From NCBI RefSeq assembly GCF_000337595.1, contig NZ_AOIL01000050.1, positions 73,588 to 137,587 of the forward strand: a DNA stretch of 64,000 nt, written 5' to 3'. The position numbers and the translations under genes are program-made. Below are positions 17,180 through 26,962 of this stretch, in pieces (positions within the stretch are counted from its first letter, which is position 1; each line of letters opens with the position of its first letter). Below the pieces are notes generated by a model, which saw only the letters and a program-made list of their open reading frames with translations, was not told the origin of the DNA and searched no databases. Source of the DNA: Natrialba taiwanensis DSM 12281. GTDB lineage: Archaea > Halobacteriota > Halobacteria > Halobacteriales > Natrialbaceae.

Positions 17180-18724
17180 TCAGTCGACAGGCCAGAGGTA
17201 TTTTGCGACGTAGTCGACGAACTCGCCAGCCGTGAGATACGGTGAGAAGTCCACGATTTCTGTGGAAACACGTGCTTTGAGCAGGAGATCCGTTAGCCGC
17301 CACAGATTGTAGAGGAGTACCGCAAACACGAAGTAGAACGACCGAACGCGGTAATCCTTCGAACTCGTCGTCGCGAGAAAATCGTGCTTGATCGTCTTGT
17401 ACTCATTCTCGATTTGCCAGCGATCGCTGTACCGCCGGCAGAACCCTTCTGCATCGGTAGCAGAAACCGCCACGTTGGTCGCGAACACCGCAGTCCCATC
17501 ACTATCCTCTGAAGAGGTTGGGACGTAGCAAAACCGCATCTCGTGACTTCCGTGCTCGACGTCTACCTGGGCAGTTTCGACTGCCACGTCCTCGCTGTCC
17601 GCTTCCATCTGTTCGAGGACGGTCGCTTCGGTCTGCATCGTCCGCTTTGGAATCAGGTAGTTCACGTTTAGATTCGACAGCGTCTGGAAGACATTCATCG
17701 AATCGAACTCGCGATCGCAGACCACCGTATCGACGGTCACGAGTTGCTTTGCACGCCGGACGAGGCGATGCAACTGATTAGGGCGATTCTGGTCCCAGGA
17801 GGAACTCTCCACAACCGGTTCGACGGCGAGAATGAGCGGGATATTCTATCCGACGAGCGTCAGCGTCGCGAATTTGTACCCGCGGTACTCGTGTTTCGTG
17901 CCGCTGACCATCGGCATATCCTCTACGGTCCCGTAGTACGGGATGGTCGTCGTGTCGATCGCGACCGTCACCGGCTCTTGGAGCGGGAGATGATCGATCG
18001 CCTCGAGCATCTGCTGGGTTGCCTCGTCGAACCCCGTCAGAATCTGTTCGGGATCGAATTGCTTGATCGTACGGAGATGTGTATCCCCATGTGGCGTCTG
18101 CTCTCGATGAGAGTGGGCGGCGAAGCTTCGTGAACCCTGATCAGCGCCGCAACCGACCATCCCGATGTAGCTCTGGAGCTCCAGAAAGCAGTTATCGTCA
18201 TAGGAGCTGTTATCGGCGCGTTCTGAATCGAATGGTGCGAACGCGTAGGACCGGCCGAGTTTGAGCATCCGCGTGATTTGCTGAGACGAAAAGGTATTCT
18301 CGTCCGATTCTGCGGACTCGGAAGCATCACTCTCCGTAGACCCCTCTCGGACAGTCTGGATAGGGACACCGTACTCGTGGGCATACTCACGGATTTTGGT
18401 GACCCACGAAGAGACGATATCGCGCAGTTCCTCGGGGAAGCGATTTCGCCAAGTCCGCGAGAACGTCGATGCGTCGGGGACGCTTTCGAGGCCGACAGCG
18501 GCCGAAACTTCGGGCCAGCGTTGGAGATCGCGGGCTAACTCCTCGTAGTTACGATTCGTGAGCTCCTTGTACAGCAATGCTTGAACCATCGGCCCCAAAT
18601 CGTATGCTGCTGGGTGCCACTCCGGATACTCGTCGAGTTCTTCGCGAAGGAGCTCTGGAATTGTCGTCGCTTGGAGAGTCTCGATCAACGACGAACACGT
18701 CCGTAGCTCGTAGCGAACGTCCAT
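17180..18724 (-). pseudogene. DDE transposase interrupted by one in-frame amber codon
   Basis: Reading the minus strand from 18724, 292 residues run to a TAG at 17846-17848; the same frame then continues NIPLILAVEPV and on to a normal end at 17180, about 514 codons in all. The DDE residues appear to be Asp in VAIDTTTIPYYG, Asp in VVCDREFDS and Glu in WQIENEYKTIKHDF, in an IS4-like layout. One substitution therefore separates it from an intact gene. No frameshift is needed. Codon use is less GC-biased than in the neighbours. The exact IS family and its ends are not determined. Confidence 0.8.
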
Positions 18725-19239
18725 CGTAACTCCACACCGCTAACCGACGCTTCTTCTGGGCTTTTCTCGCTGGATCATCGACAGTGTCTGGACGGAAGTC
18801 AGTCTGCCAGTCGATCGTATTGAAGCCCGTCGTCTCCATCTAATCGACCGACTCGACTGGAGTCATGAAGAAGTGGTCGATCGAACAGTGAAGTAAAGTA
18901 GTCTCTATCCGGTAGAGAAACGAATGGCATTTGTGATGAATTTGTCTCTGCTGAAATCACTGACAGGAGATACATAAAGACCACCAGCGGTCAAGACAGG
19001 TGACACAGGTATCGTTGTATTATAAAATCATTTTCCATATTTAATTGGATGCGGGAAACAAAACTGCAGTGTCGACGGCGCACCTGCGAAAACTGCTAGG
19101 AGGAATAGGGATATATCGATCTCTTTCAGAAATTGTCTGTTTGGACATTCCATATTCAAACTTGAATCCCCTTGGTTGTTGGGGTTCCTTTTGCAGTATT
19201 GATAGCTCCTTTTCCTCTGGGTGCAGAGGATATGAACGC
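18725..19239. other. AT-rich stretch upstream of the transposase
   Basis: Minus-strand bases 18725-18839 can encode METTGFNTIDWQTDFRPD, which looks protein-like but is in a different frame from the transposase; it may be a lost N-terminal part. Bases 19000-19240 are AT-rich (TATAAAATC, CATATTCAAA) and could hold a promoter for the gene at 19240. No terminal repeat of the IS was found. Confidence 0.4.
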
Positions 19240-19869
19240 ATGCACCAAATTAGTGAAGTCCACTTTACGACTCACGGCAAGACTGAAAACCGGCAACTCA
19301 TCGACCGATATATCTTAGATGCAGTCGAGAGACTCCCGCAGCAGGAGTTCTGCGATCACGCGGCGTTCATGCCCTTGACGCACGACGCAGTCGGTGGCGG
19401 CAACGTCTGGATCACGGTTGCAGGCGATATGGAAACTCTCGTTGATCACGAGTCCGACAATTGGGACGATTTCGTTGAAGAGGGGTTCGTGTCGGAATGG
19501 GACGTGACCGAGGTGACGGAGGACTGGTACGAGATGGCAGGAGAGCAGGGTGGAGAGTTACTACTCCAACTTCATCGCGTTGCGAATCAGGCGACTAAGG
19601 CCGCTTTCGAGGAATTCGAGACCCCACCAGCGCCAGTTGACACCTATCCGGAAGAGGATGCAAAACACCCGGTCGGGTGGTGGATGGTGCTTGACACTAT
19701 GTCGGGGCACCAAGAGTACACCTTTGAGGAAAGAGTGGAGGCATTCTTGTATGGGATTCGGCACAAGTACGAAGATGTTTCTAAGTTGGAATCGCCCGAG
19801 AAGGCGGCTCAGCAGATCGATGAGTGCATCCAATCACTCGAAACGCTCCGAAACGAGATGCAAGACTGA
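19240..19869 (+). CDS. Hypothetical protein of 209 residues (accessory)
   Basis: Begins MHQISEVHFTTHGKTENRQ, preceded by a GAGG tract. The composition is acidic, with many Trp (WDDFVEEGFVSEWDVTEVTEDWYE), suggesting a compact soluble protein. A frame is open upstream to 19045, but that part has foreign composition (Cys/Ser-rich) and is unlikely to be translated. Codon use is less GC-rich than in the neighbours, and it sits beside a transposase, so recent acquisition is plausible. No family is recognised. Confidence 0.6.
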   Translation: MHQISEVHFTTHGKTENRQLIDRYILDAVERLPQQEFCDHAAFMPLTHDAVGGGNVWITVAGDMETLVDHESDNWDDFVEEGFVSEWDVTEVTEDWYEMAGEQGGELLLQLHRVANQATKAAFEEFETPPAPVDTYPEEDAKHPVGWWMVLDTMSGHQEYTFEERVEAFLYGIRHKYEDVSKLESPEKAAQQIDECIQSLETLRNEMQD

Positions 19870-20193
19870 CGAAATCATCGCGAAAAATTCGCACATCGAC
19901 TGAACAGAGGGTTCAATCCAATTTGGCGTGGAAGAAAGCCACGCATCAAAATCATCTTCCGAAGTTGTGGTCTACAGAGTGGGCGTTTAGATCGTTACAA
20001 CTCTCAACCGAGTGGACTGCTGCTTGCCATTTCGTTGCAGACAGTCGCGGTATCCGCTTTTGAGAGACTGTGATGGAAGTTCGAATTCGCACATCCACCA
20101 CATCTTGGAACCGTTTTGCTGAACTGACGAGCGGTCTCAGTTACACTGAGTCAGCGGACGCCGGAGTGAAGAACCCAGTCGGGAACGTGCTCA
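19870..20193. other. Gene-free stretch
   Basis: No coding frame with haloarchaeal character is seen between two convergent genes. It is AT-richer than average near 19880-19990. Confidence 0.4.
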
Positions 20194-20673
20194 CTACTCG
20201 GTGATCGGTTGCCGAGTTTCGGTTTCACAGGCCGTACAACGGATAATGACCGCCGACCGATCGTCGGCTACTTCGGACGTATGGATGGTTTCCTCACTGC
20301 ACTCTGTACAGTCCAGCAGGTACTCGATATCTTCGGAATCGCGTGGTGCACCGAGTGCGAGCGCTTTGACCCGGTCCGACGAGTGATTCGTTCCACGTTG
20401 GAACTCTCCCGGCTCGAATCTGATGACCTCACCGGCATCAACCTGTATCTCGCCCATTTCCGTTCGGAACGTTGCCGTTCCCCTCAGAACGAAGAACACT
20501 TCTTCCTGATCGTGGTGGCGATGATAGGCAAAGCCGAAGCTCTCACCCGGCGCGAGTTCGAAATAGTTTATCGCAACCCCGTTTGTCCCGAGTGCCTTCG
20601 AAATTGGTCGGACGATGTCTGCAGGGCTGTTCGTCGGTGGAACGTCGACAGCATCAATGACGATGTGTTGCAT
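20194..20673 (-). CDS. Cupin-domain protein with C-terminal zinc-knuckle
   Basis: A 159-residue protein. Residues about 40-105 are a cupin barrel with metal-ligand motifs GESFGFAYHRHHDQEEVFFVLRG-like (two His and a Glu) and RFEPGEFQRGTNHS. A short tail adds CTEC and CTAC pairs that could bind zinc. Such proteins often bind small ligands or isomerise sugars; the role here is unknown. The Met at MQHIVIDAVDVPP was chosen because upstream sequence lacks coding character. It is divergent from the DUF3995 gene. Confidence 0.75.
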   Translation of the reverse strand: MQHIVIDAVDVPPTNSPADIVRPISKALGTNGVAINYFELAPGESFGFAYHRHHDQEEVFFVLRGTATFRTEMGEIQVDAGEVIRFEPGEFQRGTNHSSDRVKALALGAPRDSEDIEYLLDCTECSEETIHTSEVADDRSAVIIRCTACETETRQPITE

Positions 20674-20790
20674 CGGTCGGAGTACCACGAGACACGAGTT
20701 ATGTCTGTCCCCGAGAACAGCAGGTCCGTTTAGAGACCAATATCGGAAACGGAGCACCATCTCTTTCGTCACGGAACGCGAGCGGAGAGT

Positions 20791-21291
20791 ATGGGCGAAT
20801 CTCGGCGGACGCAACCAGTCGGTCGGACGCGGGTGCCGATATGGGCCGGCTACGCGGCCTGTCTGTGGGCAGCGGTGTTCGCCGCGATGAGTTTCTACTG
20901 GGCGCTCGGGGGAACTCTCGGACTGAAGACGATCGGCACGTTTGCGCAGTCACGAGATGCGACGTTTGTCGCGATGCTGTGGGCAACCGGGATCGTGAAG
21001 GCCGGCGGCGGACTCGTTGCACTTGCGCTCGTTCGGCCCTGGGGTCACCGCGTTCCGCGTCCGCTCTTACTCGGTTGTGCCTGGGCAGGCGGTATCGGGT
21101 TGATTTTGTACGGCAGCGGGAATCTACTACAGCACGCGCTTATGGCGGTCGGAATGTACAGCGTCCCCGACGCAATCGGTTCGACGACGGCAGTCTGGTG
21201 GCATCTCCTGTTCTGGGACCCCTGGTGGATCGGGGGCGGCGTGCTGTTCAGTATCGCAGCGTGGGGCTACACCACTCGTACGCGCAACTGA
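20791..21291 (+). CDS. DUF3995-family membrane protein
   Basis: A 166-residue integral membrane protein with four hydrophobic segments and the DUF3995 features AAMSFYWALGGTLG, a GIVKAGGGLVALAL segment, and the C-terminal WHLLFWDPWWIGGGVLF. Function is unknown. It begins 118 bases from the cupin start in the opposite orientation, so the two share a promoter region. Confidence 0.85.
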   Translation: MGESRRTQPVGRTRVPIWAGYAACLWAAVFAAMSFYWALGGTLGLKTIGTFAQSRDATFVAMLWATGIVKAGGGLVALALVRPWGHRVPRPLLLGCAWAGGIGLILYGSGNLLQHALMAVGMYSVPDAIGSTTAVWWHLLFWDPWWIGGGVLFSIAAWGYTTRTRN

Positions 21292-21447
21292 CGCTGACGT
21301 CGGTAGCGGGCTCCAACGGAGCCAAAACGAACGTGGAACCAGCCGAGGAGGGCACGGCTCTCGTCGTTCCGGTGGACGCTCCGAGTTCACCGTGCTATCC
21401 GGCACCGGCACCGTCGGTCTCCGTCTCTGCCTCTGTGGGGGCCATCA

Positions 21448-21455
21448 CTTATTGT
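21448..21455 (+). promoter_or_regulatory. TATA-like box of the orc/cdc6 gene
   Basis: CTTATTGT is centred about 27 bases before the GTG start at 21479. This spacing predicts a leaderless transcript and supports the GTG as start. Confidence 0.45.
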
Positions 21456-21478
21456 GATCGGTCAGCAACAGTGACGGT

Positions 21479-22522
21479 GTGATCGTCGACGGTCGAGTGC
21501 TCCGCGAGGACTTCGTTCCGAGCGAGGTCGTCCATCGCCACGACGAGGTGAACCTCCTTTCGGAGGCCCTGGAGCCGCTGCTTTCAGACCGCCGGCCTGA
21601 TCCCTCGTTCCTGTTCGGCCCGACGGGCGTCGGCAAAACCTGTATCGCCCGCTACACGCTCGCCCAGTTGCACGAGCAGGACCCGGATGTCCGGGTCGCC
21701 TACGTCAACTGCTGGCAGGAATACACGCGATTTCGCGTGCTGTACAGCCTTCTTGAAGCAACCGGCCGAACGACGGATATCCACCGATCGACGGCGAAAG
21801 ACGAACTCTTCGACCGACTCGCCGAGGGAGATACCCGACCGCTCGTCGCCATTCTTGACGAAGTCGACCAGCTCGAAGAAACCGCCGCACTCTACGACCT
21901 ACACCGGTTACCCCACGTCTCGCTGGTGCTGATCGCCAACCGCGAGGAAGAACTCTTCGCCAGCTTCGACGACCGCGTCCGGTCGCGGCTGCACGCCGGT
22001 ACCCGAGTGCAGTTCGACCGGTACGGAACGGCCGAACTCCGCTCGATCCTTCGCGAGCGAGCAACGCAGGGGCTCGAACCGGATGCGGTGACGACCGACC
22101 AGTTACAGACGATCGCCGACGCGGCCTCCGGCGATGCGCGCGTCGGGATCGGAATCCTCCGGTCAGCAGCACGCCGTGCGGAACGAAACGGGTGCGAGTA
22201 CGTCACCGAGGCCACGATCGCGGCGGCGATCCCCGACGCTCGAACGGCGATTCGGCGCAAGACCGTCGAGGGACTTCCAGACCACCAGCGCGTGCTCTAT
22301 GAAATCATCACCGATGCGGGCGAGATCGAGCCGGGTGAACTCTACGAGGCGTACGAACGACGGGTCGCAGAGCCAAAGACGGCGCGGACGCTACGAAATT
22401 ACCTGACAAAGATGGTGCACTACGACCTGATCGAGTCAGTTGGTGAGCACCGCGGGAGGCGGTATCGGCCCGTCGCAGACGGGGACGAGGGCGAGGAGTC
22501 GGAGCTACCGACCGAGAAGTGA
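21479..22522 (+). CDS. Orc1/Cdc6-family AAA+ replication initiator paralogue
   Basis: A 347-residue Orc1/Cdc6 protein. Walker A is GPTGVGKT (residues 47-54), Walker B ILDEVD (about 125-130), sensor-1 LVLIAN, and an arginine finger region FDDRVRSRL; a C-terminal winged-helix region ends with LTKMVHYDLIESVGEHRGRRY. The start is GTG and reads VIVDGRVLREDFVP, like MITDARVLxPEFVP of relatives. Haloarchaea carry many paralogues; this is a short one. No ORB-like inverted repeats are visible on either side, so it is probably not origin-linked. Confidence 0.88.
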   Translation: MIVDGRVLREDFVPSEVVHRHDEVNLLSEALEPLLSDRRPDPSFLFGPTGVGKTCIARYTLAQLHEQDPDVRVAYVNCWQEYTRFRVLYSLLEATGRTTDIHRSTAKDELFDRLAEGDTRPLVAILDEVDQLEETAALYDLHRLPHVSLVLIANREEELFASFDDRVRSRLHAGTRVQFDRYGTAELRSILRERATQGLEPDAVTTDQLQTIADAASGDARVGIGILRSAARRAERNGCEYVTEATIAAAIPDARTAIRRKTVEGLPDHQRVLYEIITDAGEIEPGELYEAYERRVAEPKTARTLRNYLTKMVHYDLIESVGEHRGRRYRPVADGDEGEESELPTEK

Positions 22523-22901
22523 GACGACGAAAGCGAGAGGGGTGGAGCGAAGCGGTGACAGCAGGGGCCGCGGCGCAGTTCGTGCCAGCGCGTGCCATAT
22601 TTCGCTCCGTTTTGACTGTCCGCGTAGACGGAGCGTCCCATCCTGTGTAGAGTGAACACTACATTTATCCCTGCCAGTCGATTTTGCCATACTAGAAGCT
22701 GCAGCACAAACCGGCTGAGAAACGCGTTCAGAGTGGTTTACATGGGTGGATACCGGAAATCTGAGTTAGGTGCCAGACTGGGTATCGAGGCAGCAAACGC
22801 CGCAATAGGGGCGACAGGGACAACCAGCCTGCCCGTGACTCGTTCACTGCGAGTTCATACTGTCGGACAGTATCAGAAGCGACGGCGACACGGACGGGCC
22901 G
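22523..22901. other. Gene-free stretch, promoter region of the receiver operon
   Basis: No credible gene. ACATTTATCC at about 22661-22670 resembles a TATA box but lies too far upstream for a leaderless start at 22902, so a leader of about 200 bases or another promoter is implied. Confidence 0.4.
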
Positions 22902-23363
22902 ATGACTGACGGTCGAGCGGCCAAATCGATGCCGGTACAGATCCTGTTAGTAGAGGATAATCCGGGGGATGTTCGGCTCACCGAGGAAGCGTTCAAGCAG
23001 GGACGAATCGAGAACGAACTGCACGTCGTTTCCGACGGGGCCGAAGCGCTCGAGTACCTCTATCAGCGCAGTGAGTATGCGGACGCACCGCGTCCGGATC
23101 TGATTCTGCTCGATCTCAATCTGCCGCGGACGGACGGGACGGAAGTGCTCGAAGAACTCAAAAACGACGCTGAGCTCCATTCGATTCCGGTGATCGTTCT
23201 GACGAGTTCACGAGCGGAGGAGGATATTGCAACGTCCTACGAGTTGCATGCAAACGCGTATCTGACGAAGCCGGTTGACCCTGACGAGTTCATCGAGACG
23301 GTACGGACCTTCGAGAAGTTCTGGTTTTCGGTGGTTCGGTTGCCGTCGGAGCGTGATCAGTAA
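22902..23363 (+). CDS. Stand-alone response-regulator receiver protein
   Basis: A 153-residue single receiver domain of the Rcp1 type. The acidic pair is in LLVEDNPGD, the phospho-acceptor is Asp71 ([11 protein letters not shown]), the switch Thr is in VLTSSRA and the Lys in [10 protein letters not shown]. There is no output domain; the C-terminus ends [13 protein letters not shown]. Such proteins relay phosphate between histidine kinases and other regulators. The stop TAA shares its last A with the ATG of the next gene, so the two are translated together. The cognate kinase is not in the window. Confidence 0.9.
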   Translation: MTDGRAAKSMPVQILLVEDNPGDVRLTEEAFKQGRIENELHVVSDGAEALEYLYQRSEYADAPRPDLILLDLNLPRTDGTEVLEELKNDAELHSIPVIVLTSSRAEEDIATSYELHANAYLTKPVDPDEFIETVRTFEKFWFSVVRLPSERDQ

Positions 23364-25138
23364 TGACGGACAGTGACCGCGAGGACGAGCGCCGGAACCA
23401 GTCCGACAGCGAAACGACGGCCGAATCGGGCGAACACGACAAACTCGATACCACGACCGCGATACCGGAGCAATCCGAGACACTTCGAGCGTTACTCATC
23501 GAGGACAATCCCGGCGATGCGCGGTTGATCGAGGAAATGCTCCGGGATACGGAAGAACTCGCACAGCGGGTCAGTCCGACCGAGTCTGCCGGGCAGACAC
23601 CGGAGATAACCCGCGAAAATCAGCTGGCAGACGGCCTTGAGACGTTCGAGCACAGTGCCGTCGATGTCGTCCTGCTCGATCTAAATTTGCCGGACAGCCA
23701 GGGACTCGAGACGCTCGAAACCGTCTCCGAAGCGAGCGATACGACGCCAATCGTCGTGTTGACTGGTCTGCGGGACCAGCAAGTCGGTATTCAGGCGATC
23801 CAGCAGGGAGCACAGGACTTCCTCGTCAAAGACGAAGTGACGAGCGAGTTGCTGGTTCGAACGATTCACCACGCGATCGAACGCGCCCGCCAGGAGCACG
23901 AACGACGCCGCCAGCGCGAACAACTCGAGGCGATCAACCGCCTCAACGATATCGGTCACGACATTATCCACTCGGTGATCACCACCGAGACGCGCGCTGA
24001 ACTCGAGCAACAGGTCTGTGACCGCCTGACAGCGTCGGACGGCTACCGCTTCGCCTGGATCGGCGAGATCAACCCGGGAAGCGACGACGTCGTCCCGAAG
24101 GCAACGGCCGGCGTCAAGGACGGCTATCTCGAGGCGGTCGAGATCAGTACTGACGAGGACAAGCCGATCGGCCAGGGACCGGCGGGAACTGCGGTTCGAA
24201 CCGGGACTGTGCAGGTCGCAAACAACGTCGACAGCGACCCCGAGTTCGAGCCCTGGCGCGAGGAAGCGGAATCGCGCGGCTACCAGTCATCGGCGGCGAT
24301 CCCGATCATCCACGAGGATCTCATCTACGGCGTTCTCAACGTGTATGCCTCGTCCCCACGCGCGTTTACCGCTCCGGAGACGCAGATTCTCGCCCGCATT
24401 GGCGACACGATCGCCCACGCGATCACCGCGATCGAACGCCGCGACGCGCTGGTCAGCGACGCCGTCATCGAACTCGAGTTCAGAATCGAAGAGATGGTTC
24501 CGGAACTGGTCGCGCTGACGGATACCGAGTCGCGGACGATTTCGATCAAGCAACTGATCCGGGGCGACGAGGCGCTACTTGCATACGGGACGGCCCGGGA
24601 TATCTCACAGGAAGCCTTCGAAGAGGCCATCGAGCGAAGCGAGGGCGTCACCGCTGTCAGATTCCTCTCCGTAAAGCGTGACGAGTTCGAACTCGTGATA
24701 CCGGCTGCGGCCTCGCTGTTCGAGGCGATTGCGACCCACGGTGGCCGGGTCGAGTCGGCGACGATCGCGGATTCCGAGTTCAGATTCGTCGTCGAACTCC
24801 CGCGCGGCCGGGATACGCGCCAGATGATTGAACTGATCAAAGACCACCGGGACGATGCGACCTATCTCGCACAGCGAACGACGGAGCGGGGCGAGCGGGC
24901 CGAGCCGGGGTCGGGTGGATCGGGAGCCGGGAGGCGAATGATGGGCGTCCTCGAGGACGATCTCACGGCGAAACAGCGAGCGGCCCTCGAGACGGCGTAC
25001 TTTGCGGGGTACTTCGACTGGCCGCGCGAGAGTACGGGTGAGGAGATCGCGGACCGCCTCGGCATCGCGCCGGCGACGTTCAATCAGCATCTCCGAACCG
25101 CAGAGCGGAAGTTTTTCGATTCGGCCCTCGGGGAGTAG
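23363..25138 (+). CDS. Receiver-GAF-BAT-HTH_10 transcription regulator
   Basis: A 591-residue multidomain regulator of the bacterio-opsin-activator type. It has an acidic N-tail (1-40), receiver (about 42-160, Asp106 in LLDLNLPDSQG), a short coiled coil (165-190), GAF sensor (about 195-350), BAT domain (about 360-510), a Gly/Ser linker and a C-terminal HTH_10 (LTAKQRAALETAYFAGYFDW, then EEIADRLGIAPATFNQHLR). It probably binds DNA under control of phosphorylation and a small ligand or redox signal sensed by GAF. It is co-translated with the upstream receiver, which may compete for or deliver phosphate. Confidence 0.92.
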   Translation: MTDSDREDERRNQSDSETTAESGEHDKLDTTTAIPEQSETLRALLIEDNPGDARLIEEMLRDTEELAQRVSPTESAGQTPEITRENQLADGLETFEHSAVDVVLLDLNLPDSQGLETLETVSEASDTTPIVVLTGLRDQQVGIQAIQQGAQDFLVKDEVTSELLVRTIHHAIERARQEHERRRQREQLEAINRLNDIGHDIIHSVITTETRAELEQQVCDRLTASDGYRFAWIGEINPGSDDVVPKATAGVKDGYLEAVEISTDEDKPIGQGPAGTAVRTGTVQVANNVDSDPEFEPWREEAESRGYQSSAAIPIIHEDLIYGVLNVYASSPRAFTAPETQILARIGDTIAHAITAIERRDALVSDAVIELEFRIEEMVPELVALTDTESRTISIKQLIRGDEALLAYGTARDISQEAFEEAIERSEGVTAVRFLSVKRDEFELVIPAAASLFEAIATHGGRVESATIADSEFRFVVELPRGRDTRQMIELIKDHRDDATYLAQRTTERGERAEPGSGGSGAGRRMMGVLEDDLTAKQRAALETAYFAGYFDWPRESTGEEIADRLGIAPATFNQHLRTAERKFFDSALGE

Positions 25139-25181
25139 CCCCGGCTTGCTGTTGTGAGTGGGTGAGGCGCGGCGCGATCGC

Positions 25182-26210
25182 CTAATGAGCGTTCAATCCG
25201 ACAGCCTCGGCGAGCAGTTCGTGCGAGCGGAGCACGTCGTCGTGGTCCGCGATGAGGTTCTGGACGATCACGTCGTCGACACCGACCTGGTCGGTCAGTT
25301 CGTTGAGCAGCGTTCCCACCGTCTCCGGACTGCCGGACATCGCGCGGGGCCACTCGCCGGGCGGCAGCGACTGCGGTGTCGGGTCGGGGACGCCACCGAG
25401 TTCGTCGATGGCTTCGTCGACCGTCGGCGTCGATCCGGTAACACCACGTTGCATGCGCTTGTATGACGCCTCGGCGCTCGCCCGAAGGCGTGCGGCTTCC
25501 TCGTCCGTGTCGGCACAGGCGACGTTCACCGCGAGCATTCCCGCCGGTTCGTCCACGCCGGCGTCCGACGCGGCGGGGTCGAAGTGCTCTCGGTAGGTCT
25601 CGAAGGCGCGCACGGCGAGGGTCGGCCTTATAAATGCTGCAAAGCAGTAGCGGAGCCCGAGTTCACCCGCGATTTTCGCACTGGAGGGACTGGATCCGAG
25701 CACCCAGATTTCCGGGACATCCTCGGCCGAGCGAGCCAGTTGGAGGTCGGCGTACGGATGGTCCGCACCGAACTCGTCGTAGAGGTGGTTGGCGGTTTCT
25801 TCGATCTTCTCGGCGTGGTCCTCGTCGGGGTTTCGCTTGCGTCGCTCGGTCCGAAGCGCGCGGTCGGCGGCTGGTTTGCCGGTGGCGCGTCCGAGTCCGA
25901 GATCGATGCGGCCGGGTGCGAGCGCGTCGAGCGAACTGAACGTTTCGGCGACTTTGAACGGGCTGTAGTGGTTGAGTAACACCGTTCCGGAGCCGACGCG
26001 GATCGCGTCGGTTTTGGCCGCGAGATGGGCGATCAGGACTTCGGGCGTCGTGCTCGCGATCGAGTCGGCCATGCTGTGGTGTTCGGCGACCCAGAATCGC
26101 GAGTACCCCAGTTCCTCGGCCAGTTGTGCGAGTTCGACGGTGTTCTCGTAGGCCTCGGTTGCACTCGCTCCGTCGGGGACGGGTGCAAGATCGACAATCG
26201 AGAGGTTCAC
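25182..26210 (-). CDS. LLM-class flavin-dependent oxidoreductase
   Basis: A 342-residue luciferase-like monooxygenase-fold enzyme (TIM barrel). It starts with GTG (reads VNLSIVDLAPVPDG) and has the family blocks LGYSRFWVAEHHS, IRVGSGTVLLNHYSP and LDALAPGRIDLGLGRATG. Members use FMN or coenzyme F420; the window also encodes CofG, CofH and CofC, so F420 use is possible, but the MsnO-type sequence seen is more often FMN-linked. The substrate is unknown. It converges with the BAT regulator gene. Confidence 0.88.
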   Translation of the reverse strand: MNLSIVDLAPVPDGASATEAYENTVELAQLAEELGYSRFWVAEHHSMADSIASTTPEVLIAHLAAKTDAIRVGSGTVLLNHYSPFKVAETFSSLDALAPGRIDLGLGRATGKPAADRALRTERRKRNPDEDHAEKIEETANHLYDEFGADHPYADLQLARSAEDVPEIWVLGSSPSSAKIAGELGLRYCFAAFIRPTLAVRAFETYREHFDPAASDAGVDEPAGMLAVNVACADTDEEAARLRASAEASYKRMQRGVTGSTPTVDEAIDELGGVPDPTPQSLPPGEWPRAMSGSPETVGTLLNELTDQVGVDDVIVQNLIADHDDVLRSHELLAEAVGLNAH

Positions 26211-26359
26211 ACCGATGATTCGGGGTGAAGGCCGAATAACTGCTCGCTTCTCTCCGACTGTGAGGTGGAGACACAGAGCGTGACACTGGTGAGCGAAGTG
26301 GCGAGCAGCAAACGCAGGTCAAAATGTTCCGGGACCGGTTCGATCGGCCGGCCGGCGTC

Positions 26360-26962
26360 TCATGCACTCCGTGGTTCGCTCGCGGCGGCGCTCGTCTCGT
26401 CCATGTTCCGGCCCCCGAAGGCGACGATGGCCATCGAGAGGCCGGTCATGAAGAGGCTTACGCCGACGAGTAGGCCGATCGCCCAGGTCGCATCCGCCGG
26501 GAAGCCGGCCCAGAGCAGGACCGCCAGCGCGAGCGAGAGCACGCCGCTTGCGGCGACGGACATGCGTCCGGGCTGGTCCGCCATCCGCATCGACATCCAG
26601 AGTTCGGCGATGCCATCGGCCAGCAGGTACGCGATGGCCAGGATCGTGAGCGTCAGGAGGCCGATAACGGGGTTTGCGAGCAGTAGGAGCCCGGCGACGA
26701 CGGCGACGATTCCGAGTGCGAGTTGCCAGAGCGAGCCGCTCCACCCGCGTGCGGTAACGGCGTGTGCGCCGTGGACGATGCCGCTAAGCACGAGCAGCAC
26801 GCCCAGTGCGATCGTCGCCGAGATCCCCGTCACGAGCGGGAACGCGATCGCGAAGAGACCGAGGAGGCCGACGACGGCCCCGGCGATGGCGAGCGTTCGC
26901 CAGCCGTGCTTGAGCGAGTAGCTGTGCGGTTCGTCGTCTGTAGTTACTGTGTTCGAGGACAT
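26360..26962 (-). CDS. HdeD-like (DUF308) membrane protein
   Basis: A 200-residue integral membrane protein with six hydrophobic segments arranged as repeats, as in HdeD/DUF308 proteins. Examples are LAIAGAVVGLLGLFAIAFP and LGVLLVLSGIVHGAHAV, with WQLALGIVAVVAGLLLL later. Bacterial HdeD is linked to acid resistance; the archaeal role is unknown. The Met at MSSNTVTTDDE was preferred to a longer reading without coding character. Confidence 0.85.
   Translation of the reverse strand: MSSNTVTTDDEPHSYSLKHGWRTLAIAGAVVGLLGLFAIAFPLVTGISATIALGVLLVLSGIVHGAHAVTARGWSGSLWQLALGIVAVVAGLLLLANPVIGLLTLTILAIAYLLADGIAELWMSMRMADQPGRMSVAASGVLSLALAVLLWAGFPADATWAIGLLVGVSLFMTGLSMAIVAFGGRNMDETSAAASEPRSA

Noticed and set aside
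17046-18990. Terminal inverted repeats of the transposase element
   Set aside because: Only short matches such as TTTCAGC/GCTGAAA were seen near 17160 and 18950; they are too weak to set the boundaries of the element.
21290-22900. Possible replication origin around the orc/cdc6 gene
   Set aside because: No repeated ORB-like motif or AT-rich unwinding stretch could be found on either side.
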